Of a stretch of DNA of 10,784 nucleotides, positions 1-6,717 are shown piece after piece; position 1 is the stretch's first letter; every line of letters starts with the position of its first letter. The stretch is from NCBI GenBank assembly GCA_002730485.1, contig PCAH01000102.1, positions 1 to 10,784 of the forward strand. Reading direction: 5' to 3'. Both the position numbers and the translations under genes were made by a program. The stretch is from Dehalococcoidia bacterium (GTDB lineage: Bacteria > Chloroflexota > Dehalococcoidia > UBA3495). The notes beneath the pieces are model-generated. The model did not search any database. It was not told the DNA's origin and worked only from the letters and a program-made list of their open reading frames with translations.

Positions 1-477
1 ATATCTTCTCCCGCGCTGAGGCGAATTAGAATTTGGTCTGGATTACACAAATTTCGGTCCAAGATTCTGGCTGATAGTTCCCGCGAGTCAAGCGGAGAGA
101 CCGTTTGGCCCTGGGATGGTTTCGGATTTTATGATGCACCTACGTCTTATGCGGAAATCATGCTCCTTGCAAATTGCAGCGTCAAATCAATTGATATCGC
201 TGTTTCGAGACACAATTCCGATTATGTGAATGCAGCTGCAGTTATGGACAAGCTTGACAAAAACATAGTTGAAAAAGGAATTCGGAACATAAGGGAGATT
301 AGTTCTGCGTTGAAATCTATTGACGCCGAAATAGGACAAAATGCGAGAGCCGCAGGCTTGGATTTTGCTGTCATCGATATTGATGATGGGGAGGTTACCG
401 CAAGAATAATCAACCAGGATGTAGATATGACATCTACAAAAAATGCCACCGATTCATCCAGGGGAAATCCTCTTTGA
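1..477 (+). CDS. Unrecognised protein, 5' end outside the window, overlapping higA
   Basis: Frame 1 is open from the first base to a stop at 475-477, giving about 158 visible residues. The first Met in the frame is at 160, but the open frame continues to the window edge, so the true start is probably outside. I do not recognise the family. The part after base 160 has alternating helix-like and strand-like stretches (for example DKLDKNIVEKGIRNIREI and GLDFAVIDIDDGEVTARI) and looks like real protein. The part before 160 is less convincing. GC is roughly 40% against about 60% in the genes at 851-4242, which suggests a different origin. The stop lies 35 bases inside the next gene, a HigA-type antitoxin, so the two are probably co-transcribed and may be translationally coupled. 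It sits where the HigB toxin normally lies but has no visible HigB/RelE likeness. A frameshifted or decayed gene is an alternative. Confidence 0.4.
   Translation: MSSPALRRIRIWSGLHKFRSKILADSSRESSGETVWPWDGFGFYDAPTSYAEIMLLANCSVKSIDIAVSRHNSDYVNAAAVMDKLDKNIVEKGIRNIREISSALKSIDAEIGQNARAAGLDFAVIDIDDGEVTARIINQDVDMTSTKNATDSSRGNPL
420..438. promoter_or_regulatory. Inverted repeat just before the higA start, possible antitoxin operator
   Basis: TGTAGAT, five bases, then ATCTACA form a perfect 7-bp inverted repeat ending four bases before the higA ATG at 443. HigA proteins are HTH repressors that usually autoregulate by binding palindromes near their own operon start. Here the repeat lies inside the end of the upstream frame, so it could instead be an mRNA hairpin limiting higA translation, or chance. 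No Shine-Dalgarno sequence lies between the repeat and the ATG. Confidence 0.3.
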
Positions 478-733
478 AGAATTCATGAGCCCGTATGCCA
501 TCACCCAATATCGTCTGGCGAAGGACATTGGGGTGCACCCTCGGCGTATCAATCAGATCGTCCATGGCAACCGGTCGATATCTGCGGATACAGCTCTCCG
601 GTTATCTCGGTACTTTGGCAATTCCGAACAGTTTTGGATGAACCTGCAAAGTCGATATGACCTGGGAATTGAGAAGGACCGTCTTGGTGACCATCTGGAA
701 AAGGAAGTTAAAGAGTTAGCAAAACGCGAGTGA
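443..733 (+). CDS. higA: HigA-family addiction module antitoxin (XRE HTH)
   Basis: This 96-residue protein begins MPPIHPGEIL, the near-invariant opening of HigA antitoxins. It continues with a helix-turn-helix around residues 19-50 (ITQYRLAKDIGVHPRRINQIVHG) and the conserved region with ALRLSRYFG and EQFWMNLQSRYDL. The length is normal for the family. An in-frame stop at 428-430 fixes the start at 443. There is no good ribosome binding site, so translation probably depends on the upstream gene, which it overlaps by 35 bases. HigA proteins neutralise a HigB mRNA interferase and repress their own operon. In the usual arrangement HigB is directly upstream, but no HigB-like protein is visible in any frame of bases 1-442. 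It may therefore pair with the unknown upstream protein, be a solitary regulator, or be a remnant. Confidence 0.9.
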   Translation: MPPIHPGEILFEEFMSPYAITQYRLAKDIGVHPRRINQIVHGNRSISADTALRLSRYFGNSEQFWMNLQSRYDLGIEKDRLGDHLEKEVKELAKRE

Positions 734-776
734 TTTGGGCACTTGGCAATTTTGACTGGCTCAATTCAATTGAAAC

Positions 777-815
777 AAAAAAGACGGGGCGGAATTAATC
801 CGCCCCGTCTTTTTT
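777..815. terminator. Bidirectional rho-independent terminator between higA and porB
   Basis: A perfect 17-bp stem (777-793 with 799-815) with a 5-base loop ATTAA. It has a GC-rich core (GACGGGGCGGA) and A/T tracts on both outer ends, so a U-run follows the hairpin on either strand. It lies 44 bases after higA (+) and 36 bases after the stop of the beta-subunit gene (-), so it can end both convergent transcripts. Confidence 0.95.
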
Positions 816-850
816 GGTTGCTGGTAGCTGATGGGTTCCCGAACTTTTGA

Positions 851-1867
851 CTATTCCGCTTCTTCGGCGGCTTCGTCTTCGTCAGGTTGGGGGGTGATGG
901 GCACAATGCCGGGTAGCCACCACTTTTCCCATTGCTCATCAACCCTGTCTTGGGCGTGCTTGATGTCTTCCGGGGTGAAATGGGCGAAGCGGCCCTGGCG
1001 TAGGAGATATTCTTCCACGGGTTTCCGTTGGCGGATACCTTTGGCGATGGCTCGGCTGGGGCCGTTAAGTATCACCTCGCCTTCAATGATCTCGTACTGG
1101 ACCCACAGGCCGGTCTCAATGGATAGCATCCCCAACTCATGGGAGTACTTGGGGTCATAGTCCCAGCCCTTGGGGCACGGGTCTATGCAGTGGATGAAAG
1201 TAGGTCCGCCGGCGGTGAGGGCGCGGCGCACCTTATTGTTGAAGTCCAACCCGTAGGAAGCGCAGGCCGTGGCCACGTACTTCATGTTGGGATGGCCAAC
1301 GGCCATCATCGGAGCCATATTCTTCTTCTCACGGACGTTCAAATTCCGAATCTCTTTGCCCACGGGGCTGAACGTGGTCTGCGCGCCCCAAGGGGTGGAA
1401 CCCGAAGCTTGGATGTCTGTGTTGGCATAGGACTCGTTGTCATAGCAGACGACGAGCAGGTTGTACTCATCGTGCTGCAGCGCGGCAGACAAAGCTGACA
1501 GACCCATGTCCACTCCACCACCGTCGCCGCAAAATGCGATGACGTTGATGGGCTCGTCCGTCATTTTGCCCTTACGCATCATGGAAGACAGGCCAGCGGC
1601 GGTGCCGGTGGCGGCAGAGCCTGCAGAGCCTAGCTGAGTGTGCATCCATGGCACCACCCAAGGTGTGCTGTAGTAGGTGGTGTTGGCCACGTACATGCAG
1701 CCGGTGCTGCCCAGTACGATGGTCCGTTGTCCGGCGGCTTTGATCATCAGCCGCATCACCAAGGCAGATTCGCAACCCTGGCAGGTCCGGTGTCCGGAAG
1801 AGTAAAACTCCTCCACCGGTATAGCCTTAACTCCCCTTATCTGAGGGAGGTCTTGTACAGTTGCCAT
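851..1867 (-). CDS. porB: 2-oxoacid:ferredoxin oxidoreductase beta subunit (PorB family, TPP-binding)
   Basis: 338 residues. This is the catalytic subunit that binds thiamine pyrophosphate and the proximal [4Fe-4S] cluster of a CoA/ferredoxin-type 2-oxoacid oxidoreductase. Visible motifs are HRTCQGCES (Cys29, Cys32), GSTGC (Cys57) and DPCPKGW (Cys231), which supply the four cluster ligands. GDGGGVDMG at 114-122 and DNESYANTDIQ at 143-153 form the TPP/Mg site, and the Asn149 region contacts substrate in relatives. The C-terminus is an acidic tail (DEDEAAEEAE). The ATG at 1865-1867 is three bases after the alpha-subunit stop, with AAGGGAG as ribosome binding site inside the end of that gene, so it is the last gene of the operon. 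The symbol is family-level only. Features of the alpha subunit argue for oxalate or another non-pyruvate acid as substrate. Confidence 0.93.
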   Translation of the reverse strand: MATVQDLPQIRGVKAIPVEEFYSSGHRTCQGCESALVMRLMIKAAGQRTIVLGSTGCMYVANTTYYSTPWVVPWMHTQLGSAGSAATGTAAGLSSMMRKGKMTDEPINVIAFCGDGGGVDMGLSALSAALQHDEYNLLVVCYDNESYANTDIQASGSTPWGAQTTFSPVGKEIRNLNVREKKNMAPMMAVGHPNMKYVATACASYGLDFNNKVRRALTAGGPTFIHCIDPCPKGWDYDPKYSHELGMLSIETGLWVQYEIIEGEVILNGPSRAIAKGIRQRKPVEEYLLRQGRFAHFTPEDIKHAQDRVDEQWEKWWLPGIVPITPQPDEDEAAEEAE

Positions 1868-1870
1868 TGT

Positions 1871-3094
1871 TTACTCCCTTACCGCGACCCAGGTGGTCTC
1901 TCGTTCGATTTTACCGGTGTCGATGGCTGTTTGGGTGGTTTCCACGACCTGTTCTATGTCGCCAACCATGACCTCGCGACCGCCCAACCCGGCGATGAAG
2001 TTCAACATTACGGGATGGTTATCCGTGGGGTACATGGTAGATCGGAGCTCATGGAAGAGGACTCCGCCGTAAGAAGGTGAGCCGTAGGAGTAGTCACGGT
2101 CGACGACCGCAACACCCTTGGCATGAGCGAGAGCCTTCTGCAGTTCTTCAGCCGGGAACGGCCTGAAGAACTTGACCCGCAGGAAGCCTACTTTCTTGCC
2201 TGCTTCCCGCATGCGGCGAATGGCAACCCTTGTCGGCATGGCCAGTGTACCCATTCCCACGACGATGATCTCAGCGTCTTCACACATGTATTCTTCGATG
2301 AACGGGCTGTCATCACCTCGACCGAAGATCTCACGGAACTCTTCGTAGGCTTCTTTGATGACCGCAGGCGTGCGACGCATAGCATCGTCGGTCTGCCTCC
2401 GAATCTCCATCAGCCAATCTTCATTTACCTGAGGAGCTACGGTGATGGGGTTATCCGGGTGTAGTTGCAGTGTGCCCCGTTTGTACGCGGGCAAGAAACT
2501 GTCGACCTGGTCCTGGGACGGCACCTGGACGATGGCCTGTGAGTGGGTCAGGAATGAGCCGTCGCAACTCAGGGCGAAGGGCAGCAGAACCCGAGGGTCT
2601 TCCGCAACCTTGTAAGCGATTAGAGCCATGTCGAGGGCTTCTTGAGCGGTGGCAACCCAATATAGGTGCCAGCCCAAGTCGCGAACGGCCAAGGCGTCGT
2701 TGTGTTCCACACCAAATGCGCCGGGATCGTCCAACGCCCGGTTACCAACCATGGCCACCACGGGCATCCGGAGACCGGCGGTGACAGTGATGGCCTCAAA
2801 GGCGTAGAACCAGCCCACTCCGCTGGAGCCGGTGAAGGTGCGGGCGCCAACGGCGGATGCATGCTTCACAATCTCAAACTGGGAGTGCTCGCTCTCGGCA
2901 ACGATGTAATCGAAGTCGAATGCGCCGTCTGCCTTGAGACGAGACACGTATTGCATCACCGTGTCATAAGGCCGAATGGGGTAGGCAGTGATTACGTCAA
3001 CGTCGGCGAGGGCACAGGCGATGCCGATGGCCTCACTGCCGCTGATCAGTTCCTCTTTGGGCTCTTGGTAGAGCTTGGTCTGTACGGTGGCCAT
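1871..3094 (-). CDS. porA: 2-oxoacid:ferredoxin oxidoreductase alpha subunit (PorA family, oxalate-oxidoreductase-like)
   Basis: 407 residues. The N-terminal pyrimidine-binding TPP domain (about 15-245) includes GSEAIGIACALADVDVITAYPIRP and the TPP-activating ESEH motif (67-70). A second domain (about 270-385) has VVGMGTLAMPTRVAI, FFRPFPAEEL and VVDRDYSYG. Pyruvate enzymes carry YPITP, whose Thr binds substrate, but this protein has YPIRP with Arg41. A further Arg119 (GNRALDD) aligns with the substrate-binding Arg114 of Desulfovibrio PFOR. Arg41, Arg119 and Asp122 keep the same 78- and 3-residue spacing I recall for Arg31, Arg109 and Asp112 of Moorella thermoacetica oxalate oxidoreductase. 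The ATG overlaps the TAA of the upstream gamma-delta gene by one base, with GGAGGA before it, indicating coupled translation. Family assignment is secure. Substrate is inferred, and the symbol is family-level only. Confidence 0.93.
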   Translation of the reverse strand: MATVQTKLYQEPKEELISGSEAIGIACALADVDVITAYPIRPYDTVMQYVSRLKADGAFDFDYIVAESEHSQFEIVKHASAVGARTFTGSSGVGWFYAFEAITVTAGLRMPVVAMVGNRALDDPGAFGVEHNDALAVRDLGWHLYWVATAQEALDMALIAYKVAEDPRVLLPFALSCDGSFLTHSQAIVQVPSQDQVDSFLPAYKRGTLQLHPDNPITVAPQVNEDWLMEIRRQTDDAMRRTPAVIKEAYEEFREIFGRGDDSPFIEEYMCEDAEIIVVGMGTLAMPTRVAIRRMREAGKKVGFLRVKFFRPFPAEELQKALAHAKGVAVVDRDYSYGSPSYGGVLFHELRSTMYPTDNHPVMLNFIAGLGGREVMVGDIEQVVETTQTAIDTGKIERETTWVAVRE

Positions 3095-4242
3095 TATGAT
3101 TCCTCCGCCTTGATCTCGTCCTCATAGCCACCGATGTGATGGAAACCGTGGGAACGGGTTTCTGACTTGGATTTGTCCACCAGGACGGTCATCCACTTGT
3201 TGTAACCTTCTTTGTCGGCTGTCCAAGCGTCCCATTGGCTGTTGTTGTCGTTGAACTCGGCCTCGTTGACCATGGTCACACAATCGGGGACCGGGCAGAC
3301 CGCTTCACAGACGCCGCAACCGCAGCATGATTCCATGTTGGCGTCATACAAACCGTCGGGTGTGATGTCGAAGCTGGTGTCAGGGCATTGCAGCCAGCAG
3401 AGAGTGCACTTGATGCAGGTGTCGAAGTTGATCACCGGACGCATGGTCCGGGTGCTCCACTTCTTGAAGACGTCTGAGCGACCAGGCTGGTAGCCCTCGT
3501 CGCCGCCTCTGAAGCCGGATCCTTCCGGAATTGCTCGGATGACGAGGCCTTCTTCCATGCTCTTCCAACCAGGCATGTCGAAGCTGAACGGGGTCTCGGT
3601 GTTACCCTCGCCAGGTTCCACGGGACGGCTGGTTAGACGGTCGAATGCCCGCTGGACCGACGCGACCTTGGTGTCGCTGCCAGTCTGCTCTTTGATGGAC
3701 TCCAGCATAGCCTTAATGCTGACCAGTTCTGGGCAGGCTTTGCACAGCGCGCCCAAAACCCTCATGTCGGTGTGGTCATCTTTGTAAACCCAGAGACCGG
3801 AGAAACTCACGGTGCTGGGAATGATGGCCAGTTCATACGGATCGGTCTTCTGGTGGATGTCTTCCAACAGAGAATCGGCGTCCTGGCGTGATGTCACGAT
3901 CAGGGTTCCGCCGGGTTTGGTCAGTTCATTGATGGGCTGCAGGCCGTACCAGGCCCAGGATTCCAGGCCCTTGCACAAGGTGTCATCAACATTGATGGTC
4001 ACATCAACGTTGGAGGCCTCGTAAACGGCCAAGCTCTCTTCCAATTCCAGAGCGGTGTCGGCTACCACGGCAAACTGCTTGGCCGGGATACCGTTCCTTT
4101 CGGGAGAGTCACTGTAACGGCCAAATGCCGTGCCAATCTTGCCGTCTTTCCGGGCGGCGAAAACGATGTTTCGGACGATGTTTCGGGCCATTGTTCGTTG
4201 GAATATGCCCCGGTACACCACCTCCACAGATCGGGTAGCCAT
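3094..4242 (-). CDS. porG: 2-oxoacid:ferredoxin oxidoreductase gamma-delta fusion subunit
   Basis: 382 residues. The N-terminal part (about 1-190) is a PorG-type gamma domain, recognisable by ERNGIPAKQFAVVAD near 49-62 and PGGTLIVTS near 110-118. The region 268-325 is a PorD-type ferredoxin with two CxxCxxCxxxCP motifs, Cys276/279/282/286 and Cys306/309/312/316, holding two [4Fe-4S] clusters that pass electrons from the beta-subunit cluster to ferredoxin. With the beta cluster this makes three clusters, the number reported for Moorella oxalate oxidoreductase, which also has a fused gamma-delta chain. A tail of about 60 residues follows the ferredoxin domain. The usual glycine-rich GRGGQG loop at the start of PorG is not evident here (YRGIFQR instead). 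The ATG at 4240-4242 has a strong site, GAGGAGGAG (4247-4255). It is the first enzyme gene, 105 bases after the regulator. Confidence 0.9.
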   Translation of the reverse strand: MATRSVEVVYRGIFQRTMARNIVRNIVFAARKDGKIGTAFGRYSDSPERNGIPAKQFAVVADTALELEESLAVYEASNVDVTINVDDTLCKGLESWAWYGLQPINELTKPGGTLIVTSRQDADSLLEDIHQKTDPYELAIIPSTVSFSGLWVYKDDHTDMRVLGALCKACPELVSIKAMLESIKEQTGSDTKVASVQRAFDRLTSRPVEPGEGNTETPFSFDMPGWKSMEEGLVIRAIPEGSGFRGGDEGYQPGRSDVFKKWSTRTMRPVINFDTCIKCTLCWLQCPDTSFDITPDGLYDANMESCCGCGVCEAVCPVPDCVTMVNEAEFNDNNSQWDAWTADKEGYNKWMTVLVDKSKSETRSHGFHHIGGYEDEIKAEES

Positions 4243-4304
4243 AGGTCTCCTCCTCAGCTTTCGGTTTTCTAGTTGCTGTTATCTACTCTATTTACGCTAA
4301 CGGA

Positions 4305-4337
4305 CGTCTGGTCACCCGATTAGACAGATACCAGACG
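4305..4337. promoter_or_regulatory. Inverted repeat in the leader of the oxidoreductase operon
   Basis: In the 105-base gap between the regulator and the gamma-delta gene, CGTCTGGT (4305-4312) and ACCAGACG (4330-4337) form a perfect 8-bp inverted repeat with 17 bases between. Each arm contains TGGT/ACCA, as in the half-sites of PdhR/FadR-type operators, though the spacing is far wider than in the classical site at 5150-5166. No U-run follows on the minus strand, so it is not an ordinary terminator. It may be an accessory binding site or an mRNA hairpin that tunes expression of the enzyme genes relative to the regulator. Confidence 0.35.
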
Positions 4338-4347
4338 ATTCTTTTCT

Positions 4348-5121
4348 CTATCTGTTGGCAGTCGGTGTCGCCTGTTTTTGCGGGTGAGGATGTATCGAAG
4401 AAGGCTCAACCGCAGTCAAATGATGTTCCATGGCCGACCTTGCTCCAATGTGATCCCCGGCCCGGATCATCTCCAGTATCTGACGGTGGGAGTTCAAGGA
4501 CCTTTCCGGTCGTCCCGGCTGTTGTAACGTTTGGTCTCGCGATTGCCGAAGCACGTCTTCGACCGCGCTCACCACTTTAACCAGCGCCGTGTTGTGTGTG
4601 GCGGTGGCCAAGGCGAAATGAAACTCCGTATCGGCGTCCACCCCTGTCTCGCCTTCCATGATCTGCCGTTGCTGTTCAACTAGGATGGCCGAGAGCCGCT
4701 CCACGTCCTCTGGGGTAGCCCGTTCTGCCGCAAGTGCCGCAAGCTGGGGTTCCAGAAGATGACGAACCTCAAAGATGTCTTTCAGTTGGGCTTCACCTGC
4801 TCCGATACCTTCGATAAGTGAGGAGGTCATCAATGTGGCCACTGCATCCAGGCTTTGGGTGTTGATGAAAGTCCCTGACCCAGGTTTGCTGGTAACAAGG
4901 CCCTGTAGTTCCAGGGTCCTAATGGCTTCCCTGACCGAACTTCTGCTGACCTTGAGTTGTTCGGCTAAAACTCGTTCTGCCGGCAATTTGGCGCCATGTT
5001 CCAAGGTTCCCTGTTGAATCAGAGAATGAAACCGCTCAACGATAGTCTCATGGAGGCGTTGCCCACGGAGGTTGGTTAACTCCGAGTTGTTCAGTTCAGA
5101 TTGTGACGTTTCGGGAATCAA
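4348..5121 (-). CDS. FCD-domain GntR-family transcriptional regulator (FadR/PdhR/LldR type)
   Basis: 257 residues. A winged helix-turn-helix occupies about 20-88, with the family signature LPAERVLAEQLKVSRSSVREAIR followed by LQGLVTSKPGSGTFI. An all-helical FCD ligand domain covers about 112-236. The FCD metal/ligand site is visible as Asp164-x3-His168, His212 and His234. Members of this group sense small carboxylates or acyl-CoAs (pyruvate in PdhR, lactate in LldR, glycolate in GlcC). Its position directly upstream of and co-directional with the oxidoreductase operon suggests it controls that operon in response to the substrate or a related acid. The start is a TTG at 5119-5121. The next stop upstream in frame is at 5182-5184 and no ATG lies between, but the ribosome binding site is weak, so the N-terminus is uncertain. 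The palindrome at 5150-5166 suggests autoregulation. Confidence 0.92.
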   Translation of the reverse strand: MIPETSQSELNNSELTNLRGQRLHETIVERFHSLIQQGTLEHGAKLPAERVLAEQLKVSRSSVREAIRTLELQGLVTSKPGSGTFINTQSLDAVATLMTSSLIEGIGAGEAQLKDIFEVRHLLEPQLAALAAERATPEDVERLSAILVEQQRQIMEGETGVDADTEFHFALATATHNTALVKVVSAVEDVLRQSRDQTLQQPGRPERSLNSHRQILEMIRAGDHIGARSAMEHHLTAVEPSSIHPHPQKQATPTANR

Positions 5122-5149
5122 AGTTGCAGCTTCAAACGGCCTAAAATAA

Positions 5150-5166
5150 AATTGGTCTGACCAATT
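5150..5166. promoter_or_regulatory. PdhR/FadR-like operator palindrome
   Basis: AATTGGTCTGACCAATT is a perfect palindrome of 8+1+8 bases. It matches the TGGTCnGACCA core of FadR-type sites and is essentially the PdhR consensus AATTGGTnnnACCAATT. It lies 28 bases upstream of the regulator's TTG start and about 15 bases downstream of its -10 box, so a bound repressor would block initiation or early elongation. The simplest reading is autoregulation by the adjacent FCD regulator. Confidence 0.85.
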
Positions 5167-5180
5167 ATATGGTGGGCAAA

Positions 5181-5208
5181 ATTATACACTCCGGCCAGGC
5201 GTTGTCAA
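5181..5208 (-). promoter_or_regulatory. Sigma-70-type promoter of the regulator and probably the oxidoreductase operon
   Basis: On the minus strand TTGACA (5208-5203) and TATAAT (5186-5181) are both exact consensus hexamers, separated by 16 bases. Transcription should start near 5174, just before the palindrome at 5166-5150. A promoter this strong next to a perfect operator is typical of a repressor-controlled unit. No equally good promoter is visible in the 105 bases before the gamma-delta gene, so the whole cluster may be transcribed from here. Confidence 0.8.
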
Positions 5209-5210
5209 GG

Positions 5211-5406
5211 CGTGAAACGTGTCCAAAGATCGGTTGATATTATGTCTTCCCATTGCCTTTGGCCTGATAGAATAGCTAGGCCACGCTAGCTGAACGATGA
5301 CCGGCGAACTTGGATGCCATATTTGTATCGTTCGTGGTATTGGCTAACGGAATAATCCCTGGGCGGTGATCAACTCTGGGTTCGGGGTAATAGAGGTACG
5401 CTCAAT
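5211..5406. other. Rest of the divergent intergenic region
   Basis: The space between the divergent regulator (-) and flavoprotein (+) genes is 285 bases. The first 60 or so bases hold the operator and promoter of the regulator. In the remainder I see no RNA gene and no clear promoter for the plus-strand gene. One short inverted repeat is present, AGCTAG (5274-5279) and CTAGCT (5286-5291), of unknown meaning. Confidence 0.4.
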
Positions 5407-6648
5407 TTGCAGGACGTGATCGTTGTGGGGGCTGGCCCCGCTGGCAACAATGCTGCCCTCTCGCTGGCGTCTAAGGGCTTTAGCGTAACTGTCATCGATT
5501 CCCGGGAAAATATCGGTGATAAACTCTGCACCGGTCTGGTCGGTGAGGAATGTTTCCGCCGTTATCCGATCGACCCGTCTATGGTCCACCGCGAGATTGA
5601 CGCAGCCAGTGTGATCTCCCCCTCCTCTGAACTTGTCAGATTTGAGACACCAACCCCGGTCGCCAAGGTGGTTGACCGGGTAGCCTACGTTTCCTCGTTT
5701 GCCGATAAGGCAAGGTCCCACGGAGCCGAGTATCTCCTGGGCAACCGGGTAGTCAGCCTGGAGCAACACAAAGACCGGGTTACTGTAACCACCGACGGCC
5801 AGAACGGTCCAAGTAAGCTGGATTCCAGGTCATCGGTCCTAGCCGCTGGATTTGGCTCACAATTGAACCGTCAACTTGGGTTGGGGGAACCGGCCGACTA
5901 TGTAGTCGGCATACAGGCTACGGTGAAGACTGAGGGAATTGAAGAGGTTGAGGTCCATCTGGGGCGAGACGTAGCCCCGGGGTTCTTTGCCTGGTTGGTT
6001 CCAACAAAACCCGGATACGCGTTGGCCGGCTTGATGGTGCGGAAGAACGCTCCTGAGATGTTTTCTCGGTTCATGGCTGCCCGAAAAGCCGAAGGAAAGA
6101 TCATAGAAGTAGCAGAGAAGCCCATCTGCTGGGGGATTCCGCTGCGACCCCTAAAGAAAACCTATACGGACCGGGTACTGGTTGTTGGAGATGCCGCAGG
6201 ACAGGTAAAACCCACCACCGGCGGCGGGATATTCTACTCACTGCTGGCCAGCGAGATCGCCTCCGGAGCGCTGGAACAGGCCCTCAGTGAAGATAAGTTA
6301 TCCGCGAACCGATTGGGGGCTTATCAGAAAGAGTGGAAGAACCTACTTTCCACGGAATTAGAGGTGGGATACTCCGCCCGGCGGGCATTTGAGTATCTGG
6401 GCGACAGCCACGTAAGCTCGTTGATCAACCAAGCCAGTAGCAACGGATTCGTCGCTGAATTGGCTGCCTCGCCGGAAGTGTCATTCGATTGGCACAGTTC
6501 AATGATTGGCAAGATCATGGGCCACCCCACATTGGGCGGCGTGCTGAAGTTGGTAAATCCCCTGTTGGCACGGATGGCGAAAGTGCCGGAGTTAGCAGAG
6601 ATATTCGCCTCCGAAGCCTCCATGGCAGAATCAGGCACCCCGGTCTAA
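5407..6648 (+). CDS. Geranylgeranyl reductase family FAD-dependent oxidoreductase
   Basis: 413 residues. An N-terminal FAD-binding Rossmann motif is at 4-31 (VIVVGAGPAG, Gly8/10/13, with the acidic Asp31 at the end of the second strand). A conserved Cys41 in KLCTGLVGEE resembles the active-site Cys of geranylgeranyl reductases. The second FAD motif VLVVGDAAGQVKPTTGGGI lies at 257-275. These are diagnostic of the GGR/digeranylgeranylglycerophospholipid reductase family within the PHBH-like flavoproteins, which reduce isoprenoid double bonds. In bacteria likely substrates are the prenyl chain of menaquinone or another polyprenyl lipid, but the sequence does not fix this. The TTG at 5407 gives a start close to the Rossmann motif and is preceded by AGAGGT about ten bases upstream. 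An in-frame stop at 5353-5355 limits any longer form. It may be first in a unit with the two following genes, with 63-base or longer gaps between them. Confidence 0.88.
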   Translation: MQDVIVVGAGPAGNNAALSLASKGFSVTVIDSRENIGDKLCTGLVGEECFRRYPIDPSMVHREIDAASVISPSSELVRFETPTPVAKVVDRVAYVSSFADKARSHGAEYLLGNRVVSLEQHKDRVTVTTDGQNGPSKLDSRSSVLAAGFGSQLNRQLGLGEPADYVVGIQATVKTEGIEEVEVHLGRDVAPGFFAWLVPTKPGYALAGLMVRKNAPEMFSRFMAARKAEGKIIEVAEKPICWGIPLRPLKKTYTDRVLVVGDAAGQVKPTTGGGIFYSLLASEIASGALEQALSEDKLSANRLGAYQKEWKNLLSTELEVGYSARRAFEYLGDSHVSSLINQASSNGFVAELAASPEVSFDWHSSMIGKIMGHPTLGGVLKLVNPLLARMAKVPELAEIFASEASMAESGTPV

Positions 6649-6717
6649 CACCAGCCCCAAAAGCAACCTGGCCACCAGCCTCATTAGCGATCCCGAAACC
6701 AGTACGGTGGAGTGGAT

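Noticed and set aside
1..230. Frame 2 at the left edge as a HigB toxin remnant
   Set aside because: Its translation (16 to about 230) shows no HigB/RelE-like pattern and ends far from higA. Frame 1 is the better candidate.
831..3787. Several plus-strand open frames of 80-150 codons (for example 1139-1498, 1640-2080, 2666-3127, 3539-3787)
   Set aside because: They lie antisense to the well-supported oxidoreductase genes, have low-complexity or Arg/Pro/Ser-rich translations and no family motifs. They are by-products of GC-rich coding DNA.
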